DNA of 11,220 nt from an uncultured Sphingobacteriales bacterium (GCA_946887085.1 CAMPKG010000083.1:1-11220); one strand, 5' to 3'; counted from the first letter of the stretch, positions 1 to 7,623 are shown. Numbers and translations: made by a program. Notes: generated by a model from the sequence alone, not told the origin.

Positions 1-47
1 GCCCGTGGTTAATCCATTAATCGGATCAATCCCGGTTCAGACAATAA

Positions 48-79
48 CAAATTTACAAAAAAATAAAGTAAATATCAAA
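48..79 (-). promoter_or_regulatory. Bacteroidota-type promoter reading off the left edge
   Basis: On the minus strand, TTTG (79-76) is followed by exactly 20 nt and then TAAATTTG (55-48). This is a full match to the Bacteroidota primary sigma consensus (TTTG at -33, TAnnTTTG at -7). The predicted start of transcription is near position 41. The -33 element begins 5 nt beyond the stop codon of the cysteine desulfurase gene, so this promoter serves the next minus-strand gene, outside the window. The only ATG between the predicted start and the edge is followed by GAT and then a stop, so the served gene begins left of position 1 and the transcript has a leader of at least 40 nt. Confidence 0.65.
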
Positions 80-84
80 AATAG

Positions 85-1218
85 TTACACAAGCTCCTTC
101 AGCTTTTCCACCACTGCATCCACTTCGTCTTTAGTGTTGTGGCGCGAGAAGGAGAAACGGATAGGAACAAGGCTTTCGCTCTGGCCGTTGTAGAGGGTTT
201 TGATCACGTGGCTTACTGAATTGGCGCCGCTGCTGCAGGCACTACCGCCGCTCACACAGATGCCCGACATATCGAGGTTGAAGAGCAGCATTTCCGACTT
301 GTCGCTTTTGGGGAAGGCTACGCTGAGTACGGTGTACAGGCAGCTACCATTCGAGTCGCCGTTAAAACAGACGGTGGGGAATTCGCTTTTCAGCTTGCCA
401 GCAAAATATTGCTTCAGGTCTTTGATACTGTTGCTGTCGTTCTCATAGCGCTCTGTCGCAAGCTCCAGCGCTTTGGCAAAACCTACTATGCCATAGAGGT
501 TCTCGGTACCGGCGCGCATATTGCGCTCCTGGCTGCCGCCAAAAAGCAGGGGAGTGATCTTTACATTCTCGTTCACATACAGTAATCCCACACCCTTGGG
601 GCCATGGAATTTATGACCGGCTGCGCTGGCAAAATGTACGTTGATATTGTGCAGGTCGATGGGGTAGTGGCCGATGGTCTGCACCATATCGCAATGGAAG
701 ATGGCATTATGCTTTTCGCAGAGTTCGCCAACGGCTTTGATCTTCAAGAGGTTGCCGATCTCGTTATTGGCGTGCATCAGCGTCACCAGCGTTTTCTCCT
801 TGCTGCCGGCCAGCAGCTCTTCCAGATGTGCCATATCTATATGGCCGTCTTTCTGGATGCGCACGTAGCTGACGGTGGCCTGCCCGCGCTTTTCCATATG
901 CTGCGCATTGTAGAGGGTAGCGTGGTGCTCAATGGGTGAAGTGATGATGTGCTTACAGCCAAGGTCGCGAATGGCACAGTGGATGGCAGTATTGCTGCTT
1001 TCGGTACCGCCCGAGGTAAAGAAAACCTCGCCGGGGTTGCAGTTCAGTATACGGGCCACAGTTTTGCGCGCCGTTTCGATGGCCATTTTGGTTTCGCGGC
1101 CATAGGAGTAGATAGCAGACGGATTACCAAACTTATCGGTAAGGTAAGGCATCATGGCATCCAGCACCTCGGGGTCGAGAGCAGTAGTGGCGGCATTGTC
1201 GAAATAGATACGGCGCAT
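85..1218 (-). CDS. cysteine desulfurase (IscS/NifS family, PLP-dependent)
   Basis: Cytosolic 377-residue enzyme that takes sulfur from L-cysteine, giving alanine and an enzyme-bound persulfide for Fe-S clusters or thiolated cofactors. Visible family marks: the N-terminal YFDNAATT (5-12), the TSGGTESSN loop contacting PLP phosphate (68-76), the HH pair stacking on the cofactor ring (98-99), NNEIG (151-155), D178 for the pyridine nitrogen, the Schiff-base lysine K203 in GHKFHGPKG, RAGTEN (235-240), and the persulfide cysteine C328 in GGSACSSG. Length fits the aminotransferase class V family. It stands alone: no scaffold, SufE, IscR or tRNA-thiolation gene is in the window, so whether it serves Fe-S assembly, tRNA modification or another acceptor cannot be told. 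Start chosen at the conserved MRRIYFDNAATT, preceded by a good promoter and no Shine-Dalgarno sequence. The family is certain; the sub-role is open. Confidence 0.96.
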   Translation of the reverse strand: MRRIYFDNAATTALDPEVLDAMMPYLTDKFGNPSAIYSYGRETKMAIETARKTVARILNCNPGEVFFTSGGTESSNTAIHCAIRDLGCKHIITSPIEHHATLYNAQHMEKRGQATVSYVRIQKDGHIDMAHLEELLAGSKEKTLVTLMHANNEIGNLLKIKAVGELCEKHNAIFHCDMVQTIGHYPIDLHNINVHFASAAGHKFHGPKGVGLLYVNENVKITPLLFGGSQERNMRAGTENLYGIVGFAKALELATERYENDSNSIKDLKQYFAGKLKSEFPTVCFNGDSNGSCLYTVLSVAFPKSDKSEMLLFNLDMSGICVSGGSACSSGANSVSHVIKTLYNGQSESLVPIRFSFSRHNTKDEVDAVVEKLKELV

Positions 1219-1237
1219 TATGAACTGAAAATTTGCG

Positions 1238-1269
1238 CAAAGTTATGAAATATATGGTTTTTGGGCAAT
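1238..1269 (-). promoter_or_regulatory. promoter of the cysteine desulfurase gene
   Basis: On the minus strand, ATTG (1269-1266) is followed by 20 nt and then TAACTTTG (1245-1238), a perfect TAnnTTTG -7 box with a three-of-four -33 element at the usual spacing for the Bacteroidota primary sigma factor. Transcription would start near 1231, giving a leader of about 13 nt before the ATG at 1218. The AT-rich short leader without a Shine-Dalgarno sequence is normal for this phylum. Confidence 0.6.
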
Positions 1270-1323
1270 TTGGGAATGTTCTTTTGAGGTGAGTAACAGC
1301 CTGAAAAGACTTATCTTACGTGT

Positions 1324-2415
1324 ATGCGACCCTTTTTAATTGCATTTTTTCTCATTTGTATTATTCCTCAATTAGGAATTGCACAAAAAAATGCTTTTTG
1401 GGAGTGCCATATTAAAAGCGATAGTTTATCAAAAAAATTTGCTGAGACCTTTTATACAAACAGGGTAGAGGCGATCAGGATTCTAGATGGTTGGGAAAAA
1501 GTTTGTCGTTCCAGGAGAGGAGCGACATTTATTGCACGGCTGATCTTGAGGATGGATGAAGGACGATCTCCCGATTCGTTACTGGCGAGCAAACCCGCCT
1601 GGTATTTCTACTATACCGGCTACGAAATGAGGGACGTTACGGCCTTTGACACGTTCGCAAGGGAATTTTTTGCGCGACAATATTCAAATCAGCCGTCAGG
1701 AACGCTGGCACACATCATTTCCGAATATTATGGAGTAGACGCCAGGCAGTTGATGTTGCGATTGCAGGACACCGTTTTTGTCTCAACAGAAATAGGTAAA
1801 AAATACCGGCACGAAGTGAGCAAATATCTTAAAAAGCCGGAGGCACATGCCGCAGGTATAATCGGAGTTTGGATGCCTACGGGCGGTGCCAGACGTTTGG
1901 GCAGGAAAGCTGAGTTTGGCTATCAAGCTGGCGTGAAACATAAAAAAATGAGTTATGATTTAACCTTTTTGTTTCGTCGGGGAGAACCCGCAGGACCTTA
2001 CATCGCAAGGCGTACCAGATCCGATGATTCATTAATTTTCACTAGTTCATTTTTGGGAAGTTATCTTGGGTTCGACCTTGGGCGCGATGTCTACTCGTAT
2101 AACGGTAATTATGTTCAGGCGATAATAGGAATAGGTGCAGATGGGTTTGACGCTATTGAACAGGATACAGTCAGGCATCTGAAAGGTGAATCCGTTTGGA
2201 GTTACAATGTTAACCTTGGGTTAGAATACAGGCATTTTATCTCGCACTTTGCCTATGTTGGATTACGAGCGAGATATAACGTCGTAGACTATCGTCTGAA
2301 CAACGTAGTTGATTTTACAGGTAATAGTTTTTCAATAGCATTTACACTCGGCGGCCTTATGAACAACAATAAGCGAACTACATTGGAAAAGTTAAGGCAT
2401 AGTTGGGGCAGATAA
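1324..2415 (+). CDS. exported protein, helical N-terminal half and probable outer-membrane beta-barrel C-terminal half
   Basis: I do not recognise this 363-residue protein. Residues 1-20 are a clear signal peptide (hydrophobic core then GIA, cleavage before Q21). Residues 21-170 are mixed and probably helical, rich in charged and aromatic residues, with WYFYYTGYEMRD at 93-104. From about 175 to 345 the sequence changes to short amphipathic stretches alternating with Gly/Asn/Asp turns (for example the stretches at 196-218, 264-271 and 293-304), the texture of the small outer-membrane barrels common in Bacteroidota. The last residues (TLEKLRHSWGR) do not look like a canonical barrel terminus and no C-terminal sorting domain is visible. 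The gene looks AT-richer than the cysteine desulfurase gene beside it. The divergent neighbour shares the 105-bp upstream gap; a weak -7-like TATCTTAC lies at 1312-1319. Exported location is well supported; barrel is inference; function unknown. Confidence 0.8.
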   Translation: MRPFLIAFFLICIIPQLGIAQKNAFWECHIKSDSLSKKFAETFYTNRVEAIRILDGWEKVCRSRRGATFIARLILRMDEGRSPDSLLASKPAWYFYYTGYEMRDVTAFDTFAREFFARQYSNQPSGTLAHIISEYYGVDARQLMLRLQDTVFVSTEIGKKYRHEVSKYLKKPEAHAAGIIGVWMPTGGARRLGRKAEFGYQAGVKHKKMSYDLTFLFRRGEPAGPYIARRTRSDDSLIFTSSFLGSYLGFDLGRDVYSYNGNYVQAIIGIGADGFDAIEQDTVRHLKGESVWSYNVNLGLEYRHFISHFAYVGLRARYNVVDYRLNNVVDFTGNSFSIAFTLGGLMNNNKRTTLEKLRHSWGR

Positions 2416-2475
2416 TACTAGTTTTAAGCAAGAGTTTCCTCCCGACGTACTCTAAACTTTCCGTAAATATGCACC

Positions 2476-3204
2476 ATGAAATATCTCTTTGCGATCCTCA
2501 TCACCTTAATCACAAGCCGGTCGTTTGCACAATCTTCTGATCCCCGCGCCGTCCTGAAACAAATGAAACAGGCGATGGAAAGCCACCAAAGCCTGAGCTA
2601 TGAAGTGTCTTATAATTTCAAAGGCTCTAACCGCAACGACACAGTTTCGTACAAAGAGCTGGTGCACCTGCTGCGCGTGCCTGAGGACAGCATCATTGGT
2701 GGTATGGTATGGATAGGCCAGTTTGATAACGCCGCCAGCTACGAGTTCTATGACCTGTATAATGTGTTCAGGATGGACAGACTGAAACTTGCCGCATGGA
2801 TGAAGGATCCGCACAAAATGGCTAAGGCTGCGCGCAAGTTTTCTGCGCTGAACGATTTCATGCTCTGGACGCCATTTTTGAGAACGAAGGAGATAGAAGA
2901 CCTCGCAGTGCCGACAAATACGATGCAATTGCTCAAAGACACGGCCGTCCTCGGCAAAAACTGTTACCAGGTTTTGATCAACAGCCCTAAAGCGACATTG
3001 AACACCCCGCAGGATTGGAAAACAATGCTCTGCATCGACAAAAAAGATATGGTACCCGTATACCGTAAGATGCTGCGCTGGAACGGCGGTAAATATCAGC
3101 ATGAAGATTTCCTGCTTACCTCGTACAGTTTCGACGCTGTGGATGATTCAAGATTTTCAGCCTCGCAGATACCACAGTTTTATATTATCAGGGAAGAGAA
3201 ATAG
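2476..3204 (+). CDS. periplasmic LolA-like (outer-membrane lipoprotein-sorting-like) protein
   Basis: A 242-residue exported protein. Residues 1-18 form a signal peptide ending SFA before Q19; there is no lipobox cysteine, so it should be soluble in the periplasm. The mature part reads as the half-barrel fold of the LolA/LolB group: an initial helix DPRAVLKQMKQAMESHQSLSYEVSY, then successive strands, with DTAVLGKNCYQVLI (residues about 155-168), a cytochrome-free CID strand and a late MVPVYRKM strand followed by a closing DDFLLTSY-like strand. Bacteroidota carry many such proteins, often near thioredoxin-like genes, and few are true LolA. Here there is no LolCDE or TlpA gene nearby. The gene is 60 bp after the preceding exported protein on the same strand, so co-transcription is possible. 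A TAAATATG box at 2464-2471 is too close to the ATG to trust. Fold assignment is moderate; substrate unknown. Confidence 0.75.
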   Translation: MKYLFAILITLITSRSFAQSSDPRAVLKQMKQAMESHQSLSYEVSYNFKGSNRNDTVSYKELVHLLRVPEDSIIGGMVWIGQFDNAASYEFYDLYNVFRMDRLKLAAWMKDPHKMAKAARKFSALNDFMLWTPFLRTKEIEDLAVPTNTMQLLKDTAVLGKNCYQVLINSPKATLNTPQDWKTMLCIDKKDMVPVYRKMLRWNGGKYQHEDFLLTSYSFDAVDDSRFSASQIPQFYIIREEK

Positions 3205-3340
3205 CAGTTTCAGCTACATTATGTTATTTTAAAGAATGGAATTCAACCTGCATACCATTCCGGCGTTCTTATCTCTATAAATAGTGCCGTTGTACGGAAA
3301 TGGACGCAATGGGTGCGATATTGGGTGCTTTCTAAAGGCG

Positions 3341-3832
3341 CTACTCTGCCCACACCCTGTTCTCCTCTTTTATCCGCACGCTGAGCGCTATTGCATTGAG
3401 CAAGGTAAAAATGACGGCAGTAACATACAGCCCGAATATCAGTGGTATGATTAATATTTCTGCGACAACGATAGCATAGTTTGGGTGACGAATATACCTG
3501 TACAACCCCCTGCGAACAGCCGATACACCGGGCACGCGGTAGATTTTGGTATTCCAGAAACGACCCAGTGAAGCGATCACCCATGTTTTCGCAGCCACCA
3601 ATACGAGGTAACAAATCAGCAGCGGGTAGTAGAAGACAGGATCGGGCCTCAGCAAGTACTCAACGATGAGCGAGCTGATGAAGCAGATATGCATCAGCAC
3701 GATCCAGCGATAGTGTTTCTGCCCGTATTCTATAGCGCCTTGCTGCAGCAGCCAACGTTCATTGCGCCTGGCGACGAACAACTCAGACAGCCTTTGCAGT
3801 ACAAGGAACGATATGACAAGGATAAAATACAT
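3341..3832 (-). CDS. ICMT-family membrane methyltransferase, BpsB/YpbQ-like
   Basis: A 163-residue polytopic membrane enzyme of the isoprenylcysteine carboxyl methyltransferase / phospholipid methyltransferase group. Hydrophobic segments lie near residues 1-18, 43-60, 68-88 and 120-150. The S-adenosylmethionine site marks are present: RHPNY at 115-119, preceded by RRGLYRYI, and the acidic RIKEENRVW near the C terminus (153-161). Its start codon lies 2 bp beyond the stop of the type III polyketide synthase, in the same order as Bacillus bpsA-bpsB, where the methyltransferase O-methylates alkylpyrones made by the synthase; Streptomyces SrsB likewise methylates phenolic lipids. The length is close to that of YpbQ. 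From this context it most likely methylates the hydroxyl of the synthase product at the membrane. Prenyl-protein methylation is unlikely in a bacterium. Family call is firm; substrate is inferred from the neighbour. Confidence 0.88.
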   Translation of the reverse strand: MYFILVISFLVLQRLSELFVARRNERWLLQQGAIEYGQKHYRWIVLMHICFISSLIVEYLLRPDPVFYYPLLICYLVLVAAKTWVIASLGRFWNTKIYRVPGVSAVRRGLYRYIRHPNYAIVVAEILIIPLIFGLYVTAVIFTLLNAIALSVRIKEENRVWAE

Positions 3833-3834
3833 GA

Positions 3835-4890
3835 TCAGGTATTTTTCATTTGCAGCAAAACCATTTCGCTGGAAAACCCTGGGCCCAGCGCCAGCATCAG
3901 ACCATAGCCGTCTTTGAAGCCCTTACTCAGAAATTTTTCCAGCACATACAATACCGTCACGCTCGACATATTGCCGTTCTCATTCATCGTTTCGCGCGTA
4001 TTTTCGAGAAAATCGCCCCCTACAGCCAGCGCATTTTTGTACGCCTCGAGTACTTTTTTACCGCCGGGGTGAAAGATGAAATTGCTGATATTTTCCAATC
4101 CAAGTCCTTGCTTTGAGAGGAATGACATAATATCGTCCTTTACGTTTTTGTTGATGATGGTCGGTATATCCTGCGAGAAGATCACTTTAAAACCACTGTC
4201 CTTAAAATCCCAACCCATCACATCGAGCGAGTCGTAATACAGCCTGCTCTGCGACGCCACATATTCTATATCCGTTTTCTTTTTATGGTTGTCGCCTTTG
4301 ATGATGCAGGCAGCAATACCGTCAGAGAAAAGGCTGGTTGCGATGAAATTGCTTTTGCTCAGGTCTTTTTTCATAAATGTCAACGAACATAATTCGACTG
4401 CTACCAACAGCACCACGGCGTCGGCATTTGCTGTAGCAAAGGCACAGGCCTTTGCAAACCCTGACACACCGCCGGCGCAGCCCAGGCCGAATACCGGCGT
4501 GCGGTTGACATTGGGGTTGAGTTTCAGCTTGTTGATGATAAGCGCATCGAGGCTTGGCGTAGCCAGGCCGGTGGAGGATACAAAAATAAGATCAGTGATA
4601 TCGTTCCTGCGGACGTTCGACCTTACAATACAATCTTCGATAGCTTCAATGGAATGCCGAAGGGAACATTCTACATATGCATCGTTGTTTTCCTCGAAGT
4701 TATGAGCTTGTTCGTAGTAGGAAAAAGGCTTGCAAAAATTCCTGCGTTGTATCTCAGTATTGTCAAATGCCGGCAGCAGTCTTTCTATTGCAGGGAAATC
4801 GCTGAACAGTTGCCTGGCGTAGTTCTTTGCGTCCTGCTGATCCACTTTATAGGGAAAATCTATTTTACTGACCGCATCAAGAAATGGCAT
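3835..4890 (-). CDS. type III polyketide synthase (chalcone synthase-like, BpsA/SrsA-type)
   Basis: A 351-residue cytosolic homodimeric-type ketosynthase that extends an acyl-CoA starter with malonyl-CoA and cyclises the chain. The catalytic triad is complete: nucleophile C138 in GLGCAGG, H274 in FIFHPGG and N307 in NGNMSS. The C-terminal loop equivalent to the plant GFGPG is ALGPGF at 334-339, with Leu where plants have Phe. STGLATPSLDA (106-116) and the dimer-face region are also typical. Length matches the bacterial family (about 350-390). Coupling to an ICMT-type methyltransferase 2 bp downstream suggests a long-chain alkylpyrone or alkylresorcinol product, as for BpsA and SrsA, rather than a flavonoid-like one. 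The start at MPFLDAVSKI is the first in-frame Met in a good context; the upstream 136-bp gap has a hairpin but no recognisable promoter, so transcription may come through from the START gene. Starter length and ring type cannot be read from sequence. Confidence 0.93.
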   Translation of the reverse strand: MPFLDAVSKIDFPYKVDQQDAKNYARQLFSDFPAIERLLPAFDNTEIQRRNFCKPFSYYEQAHNFEENNDAYVECSLRHSIEAIEDCIVRSNVRRNDITDLIFVSSTGLATPSLDALIINKLKLNPNVNRTPVFGLGCAGGVSGFAKACAFATANADAVVLLVAVELCSLTFMKKDLSKSNFIATSLFSDGIAACIIKGDNHKKKTDIEYVASQSRLYYDSLDVMGWDFKDSGFKVIFSQDIPTIINKNVKDDIMSFLSKQGLGLENISNFIFHPGGKKVLEAYKNALAVGGDFLENTRETMNENGNMSSVTVLYVLEKFLSKGFKDGYGLMLALGPGFSSEMVLLQMKNT

Positions 4891-4950
4891 TTTATTCAGG
4901 TACAGTAAAATGATGATGCCTGTGACCGGTACGTTTAACGAAAAGTTTTG

Positions 4951-4977
4951 TGAATATTCCTCCGCGCGGGATATTCA
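4951..4977. repeat. inverted repeat with nested palindrome upstream of the polyketide synthase
   Basis: TGAATATTCC (4951-4960) and GGGATATTCA (4968-4977) pair over 10 positions with one T-G wobble around a 7-nt loop. Inside it lies a perfect 8-bp palindrome, CCGCGCGG (4962-4969). It sits in the 136-bp gap between the START gene and the synthase, about 60 bp before the synthase start. In the minus-strand transcript the wobble becomes an A-C mismatch and no U-run follows directly, so it is not a standard terminator. It could be an operator or an RNA processing or attenuation hairpin. Confidence 0.45.
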
Positions 4978-5026
4978 GTCGCTCATGGCGTAGATGGGTA
5001 TGTCCGACCGACGCTAATTTTAACAA

Positions 5027-5641
5027 TCAGGTCTTTTCAAGGTTCTTCTTCAGCTTTTTAAATGTTTCATATGGCCCTTTAGTAATGAACATGTTCACCA
5101 CCCAGGCAGGGATGGAACCGCCGGGGTCAACCTCGGCTTCGTATATTACCTGCAATCCGTTTTTGCAGGGTGTTACGTCCCAGGTTACTTTTGCATAGGG
5201 TACGCGAACGATATTTTTTTTCACAGGCACCATGTCCTTTACAGCCGCACCTGCCAGGCTCATTGTTCCCGCGAGGGGATCGATGGTTATTTTCTGGTGG
5301 AGTACGGCATCCCGGTTTGAAACAGGCCCCGGCATGTCCTTCTCGGAATAATAGTAAACTTCGGTACTGCTCACTCTTTTTAAAACATTGGAGTACTTCG
5401 TAGTGTACACCCAGTCCTTTTGCTTTTCTACGTCCATCAGGTAGGCTGCCAGCTCCTGCATAGTAGTTTTGATGGTAAACTCTGCACGCACTGCCTTAAG
5501 GCTGGAATTAGCCATCGCCCGGGTGAATATCTTAATGCCGTCTTCTTCTTTTTTCAGCTGCCACTTGCCAGATGCAGATGTGCTGCCTATTGCCAGCATG
5601 AAGGCAACTATGACGGCCGGATAAAATACTAAATGCCTCAT
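5027..5641 (-). CDS. exported START-domain lipid-binding protein
   Basis: A 204-residue protein with a signal peptide (1-23, hydrophobic core then TSA before S24) followed by a single START domain filling the rest. Family marks: WQLKKEEDGIKIFTR after the signal, the MDVEKQKDWVY helix (69-79), PGPVSNRDAV (104-113) and the VDPGGSIPAWVVN stretch (171-183) leading into the long C-terminal helix that caps the lipid pocket. START domains bind a hydrophobic ligand such as a sterol, phospholipid or polyketide. It is the first gene of the minus-strand run START / polyketide synthase / methyltransferase, with a 136-bp gap to the synthase. In Bacteroidota such secreted START proteins are common and mostly uncharacterised. 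Export would place it in the periplasm, so a role in carrying the phenolic lipid is possible but is inference. No strong promoter box is seen in the 61-bp divergent gap. Confidence 0.88.
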   Translation of the reverse strand: MRHLVFYPAVIVAFMLAIGSTSASGKWQLKKEEDGIKIFTRAMANSSLKAVRAEFTIKTTMQELAAYLMDVEKQKDWVYTTKYSNVLKRVSSTEVYYYSEKDMPGPVSNRDAVLHQKITIDPLAGTMSLAGAAVKDMVPVKKNIVRVPYAKVTWDVTPCKNGLQVIYEAEVDPGGSIPAWVVNMFITKGPYETFKKLKKNLEKT

Positions 5642-5702
5642 CGATCATACAATATACAGCAATTATGCCACCGGCGTAGCGCATGCCCGCATTGTTTAGG
5701 CG

Positions 5703-7580
5703 ATGCAAGTTTTATACTTTAGGGCGATGGGCCAGGTGGTCATTGCCAATATTTTATTTATAACTCTTTGTTATTTAGCCGGTCTGTTTGTTCGGCCGCT
5801 GTTCATAGCAGGCAGAATCGAAAACAGATATGCGGCTACACTTGAGCGCTTGTTTTTCGGTGCGCTGGCAATTGCCTTTTTATTCGCAGTTTTCATCGCC
5901 CGCTTCAACACTGTTTTGCTTTTGGTTTTGCCGCTGCTGGCTTATCTCCTTTTAGAACGGCATCGCGCGACCGGCCGGTTTTATGACAAGCCTGATACTT
6001 CGGGTTTTTGGCAAGATATCTCAGTTGCGTTGGTGGTGGTGCTGTTTTTTATTGCGTGGCAATGGTTCCGCTACTATCACTCAAGCCCGGAGGTAAAGTA
6101 TATAGCGACCGGTGATTATTTTTACTACGTAAATGTGGCAGATAAATTTCGTGAACTGCATACTGAGGGTTCAGGCTTCACGACCGTTGTCGCGAACGAT
6201 CTTACCGCCGCACGCAAGCCATATCATTATTTTGATCTCTGGCTTTTGAGCTTTCTTCGTTTTGCTTTCAGCCTCACAGCTGCAGATACCTATATATTAG
6301 TTTTTGCTCCCTTCGCTTTTACGCTTGTGTTTTACAGCATCGCATCCATCATGTGGTTGACATGGGCGAAGGATCAAAGAAACAGCCTACTGATTTTTTT
6401 CCTGAGCCTGGCCCTTGTTTTTCCGTTTCCCTTACGTCTTCCGCCTTTTTTGCTGAATGGCATTTTGTTAGATGTTCCAAAGTTCTTTGTCGGATTCGTT
6501 TTCATTGCGCTGGCCATTATTTATTTGAAGCAGCTAAAACTGTTGCAGGCTGCGGCAGTTTTTTGTTTGCTTCCGGTGTTACATATACTGGCGGCCCCTC
6601 CTGTATTCATCACCGTTTTTACCATCGGTGTTTATTTGCTTGTCGCAGGAAAAACTTCACTTGGCTGGCGCCTGTTAGCAATCAGCACGATTACAGCTGC
6701 GCTGATCATTAGCTATTACCTGGCGCTTGGCAACTTCGGTATTCCCAATATGACCAAAGCAGGTGGTCAAGCGGCTATCAATGATGCCGCGCTGCCAGTA
6801 TTGTCTGAATGGGAGCAAGTTGTGAGCAGGTATCTTGCGTATGTGCCGGTGTTGGTCATCCTCATGTATCCCCGGAGGCTGGTGTCATTTATCAGGAAGG
6901 AGAAAAAAGTCCTATTTCTGCTTTTGGTTCTCTACGTGGTCTCGGTCGTCGTGGCGATGTTAGTAGCCGGCCGAATATTTGATGGACCTCAGTCAAGATA
7001 TGTTCCCGGCATTGGCATACTATACCTGGTGTTCGCCATGTGGCTAGCGCATGTATTATCAGCGTCTTCTGCAAAAGCACGCATCATTTTTATCTGTCTG
7101 TTAAGCCTTATATTTTGCATTAATATTTCCACTGTAATACGTCCAGCCGGCAAGACAAGGTATATATCCCGTGCTTTTTTCAATGAAGTGGAAAAATACC
7201 TTCCCGATTCTGGAGTCATCGCTTTTGCTTATAACCAGGATGTAAGGTCGGGTATTGTTTACCATCCTTATATATGTCAATTCAATCTGCAGTTTCCCTA
7301 TTACTACAATAAATCGTTTGCGCTCATTCCCATGTCAGCCTTGTCAACGACGATGCCACCACAAACATTGCTGCTCGCAGGAGACATGTACACTTATATA
7401 AAGAACAATCCGGTAAAAGGCGCGGATATTTACGCATACCAGCTCAATTTTTTCAAAGAGTATAAGATCAGGTACCTGGTACTGGATAAAGGATTAGATA
7501 CAAATCTATTTTATATTGATCTTGCTGAAAAACGATTTCGCGACCCGGTAAGTGGCATCAGCTTTTATATTATCAAATAG
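5703..7580 (+). CDS. polytopic membrane protein with GT-C glycosyltransferase-like architecture
   Basis: A 625-residue integral membrane protein with roughly 11-13 hydrophobic segments between residues 12 and 475, then a soluble C-terminal domain (about 485-625). The first large loop (about 122-178) holds the acidic GDYFYYVNVADKF (137-149) and the motif KPYHYFDLW (172-180). This plan, many membrane helices with an acidic motif in the first long loop and a C-terminal soluble domain ending in KIRYLVLDKG (588-597), is that of GT-C enzymes, which move sugars from polyprenyl-phosphate donors outside the inner membrane. No strict DxD or ExD is visible, so the enzyme class is inference. The first ATG is taken; an internal ATG at 5727 (residue 9) starts just before the first membrane helix and is a real alternative. 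It diverges from the START gene and has no sugar or polysaccharide gene beside it, so its acceptor is unknown. Confidence 0.85.
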   Translation: MQVLYFRAMGQVVIANILFITLCYLAGLFVRPLFIAGRIENRYAATLERLFFGALAIAFLFAVFIARFNTVLLLVLPLLAYLLLERHRATGRFYDKPDTSGFWQDISVALVVVLFFIAWQWFRYYHSSPEVKYIATGDYFYYVNVADKFRELHTEGSGFTTVVANDLTAARKPYHYFDLWLLSFLRFAFSLTAADTYILVFAPFAFTLVFYSIASIMWLTWAKDQRNSLLIFFLSLALVFPFPLRLPPFLLNGILLDVPKFFVGFVFIALAIIYLKQLKLLQAAAVFCLLPVLHILAAPPVFITVFTIGVYLLVAGKTSLGWRLLAISTITAALIISYYLALGNFGIPNMTKAGGQAAINDAALPVLSEWEQVVSRYLAYVPVLVILMYPRRLVSFIRKEKKVLFLLLVLYVVSVVVAMLVAGRIFDGPQSRYVPGIGILYLVFAMWLAHVLSASSAKARIIFICLLSLIFCINISTVIRPAGKTRYISRAFFNEVEKYLPDSGVIAFAYNQDVRSGIVYHPYICQFNLQFPYYYNKSFALIPMSALSTTMPPQTLLLAGDMYTYIKNNPVKGADIYAYQLNFFKEYKIRYLVLDKGLDTNLFYIDLAEKRFRDPVSGISFYIIK

Positions 7581-7623
7581 CGGGGATTCTTGGATTTATC
7601 TTAACATGCTGCTACCGTTCGCG

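Noticed and set aside
5..193. Plus-strand open frame at the left edge
   Set aside because: It covers the end of the cysteine desulfurase and a promoter, and its product is low-complexity Ser/Thr without a domain.
2506..3102. Long minus-strand open frame (198 codons) opposite the LolA-like gene
   Set aside because: Its translation is rich in His, Cys and Arg with no domain character, while the plus-strand frame has a signal peptide and a coherent fold. It is a shadow.
3310..3328. Two copies of TGGGTGC 12 bp apart in the convergent gap after the LolA-like gene
   Set aside because: Only two short copies, no further periodicity or symmetry; probably chance. The rest of 3205-3340 shows nothing recognisable.
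3243..3614. Minus-strand open frame of 123 codons overlapping the methyltransferase
   Set aside because: Cys- and Arg-rich translation without family marks; the other minus frame carries the RHPNY and RIKEENR motifs of the methyltransferase.
4289..4705. Plus-strand open frame of 138 codons opposite the polyketide synthase
   Set aside because: It runs antisense to the catalytic cysteine region of a clearly functional synthase, and its Ser/Thr/Ala-rich product has no recognisable feature.
3835..4890. Fatty-acid ketosynthase III (FabH) or HMG-CoA synthase instead of a type III polyketide synthase
   Set aside because: The chalcone-synthase type C-terminal ALGPGF loop, the GNMSS asparagine motif and the coupled ICMT methyltransferase favour a type III polyketide synthase.
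4951..4977. The inverted repeat as a rho-independent terminator of the START gene
   Set aside because: In the minus-strand transcript the stem contains a mismatch and the following bases are CACAAAAC rather than a U-run.
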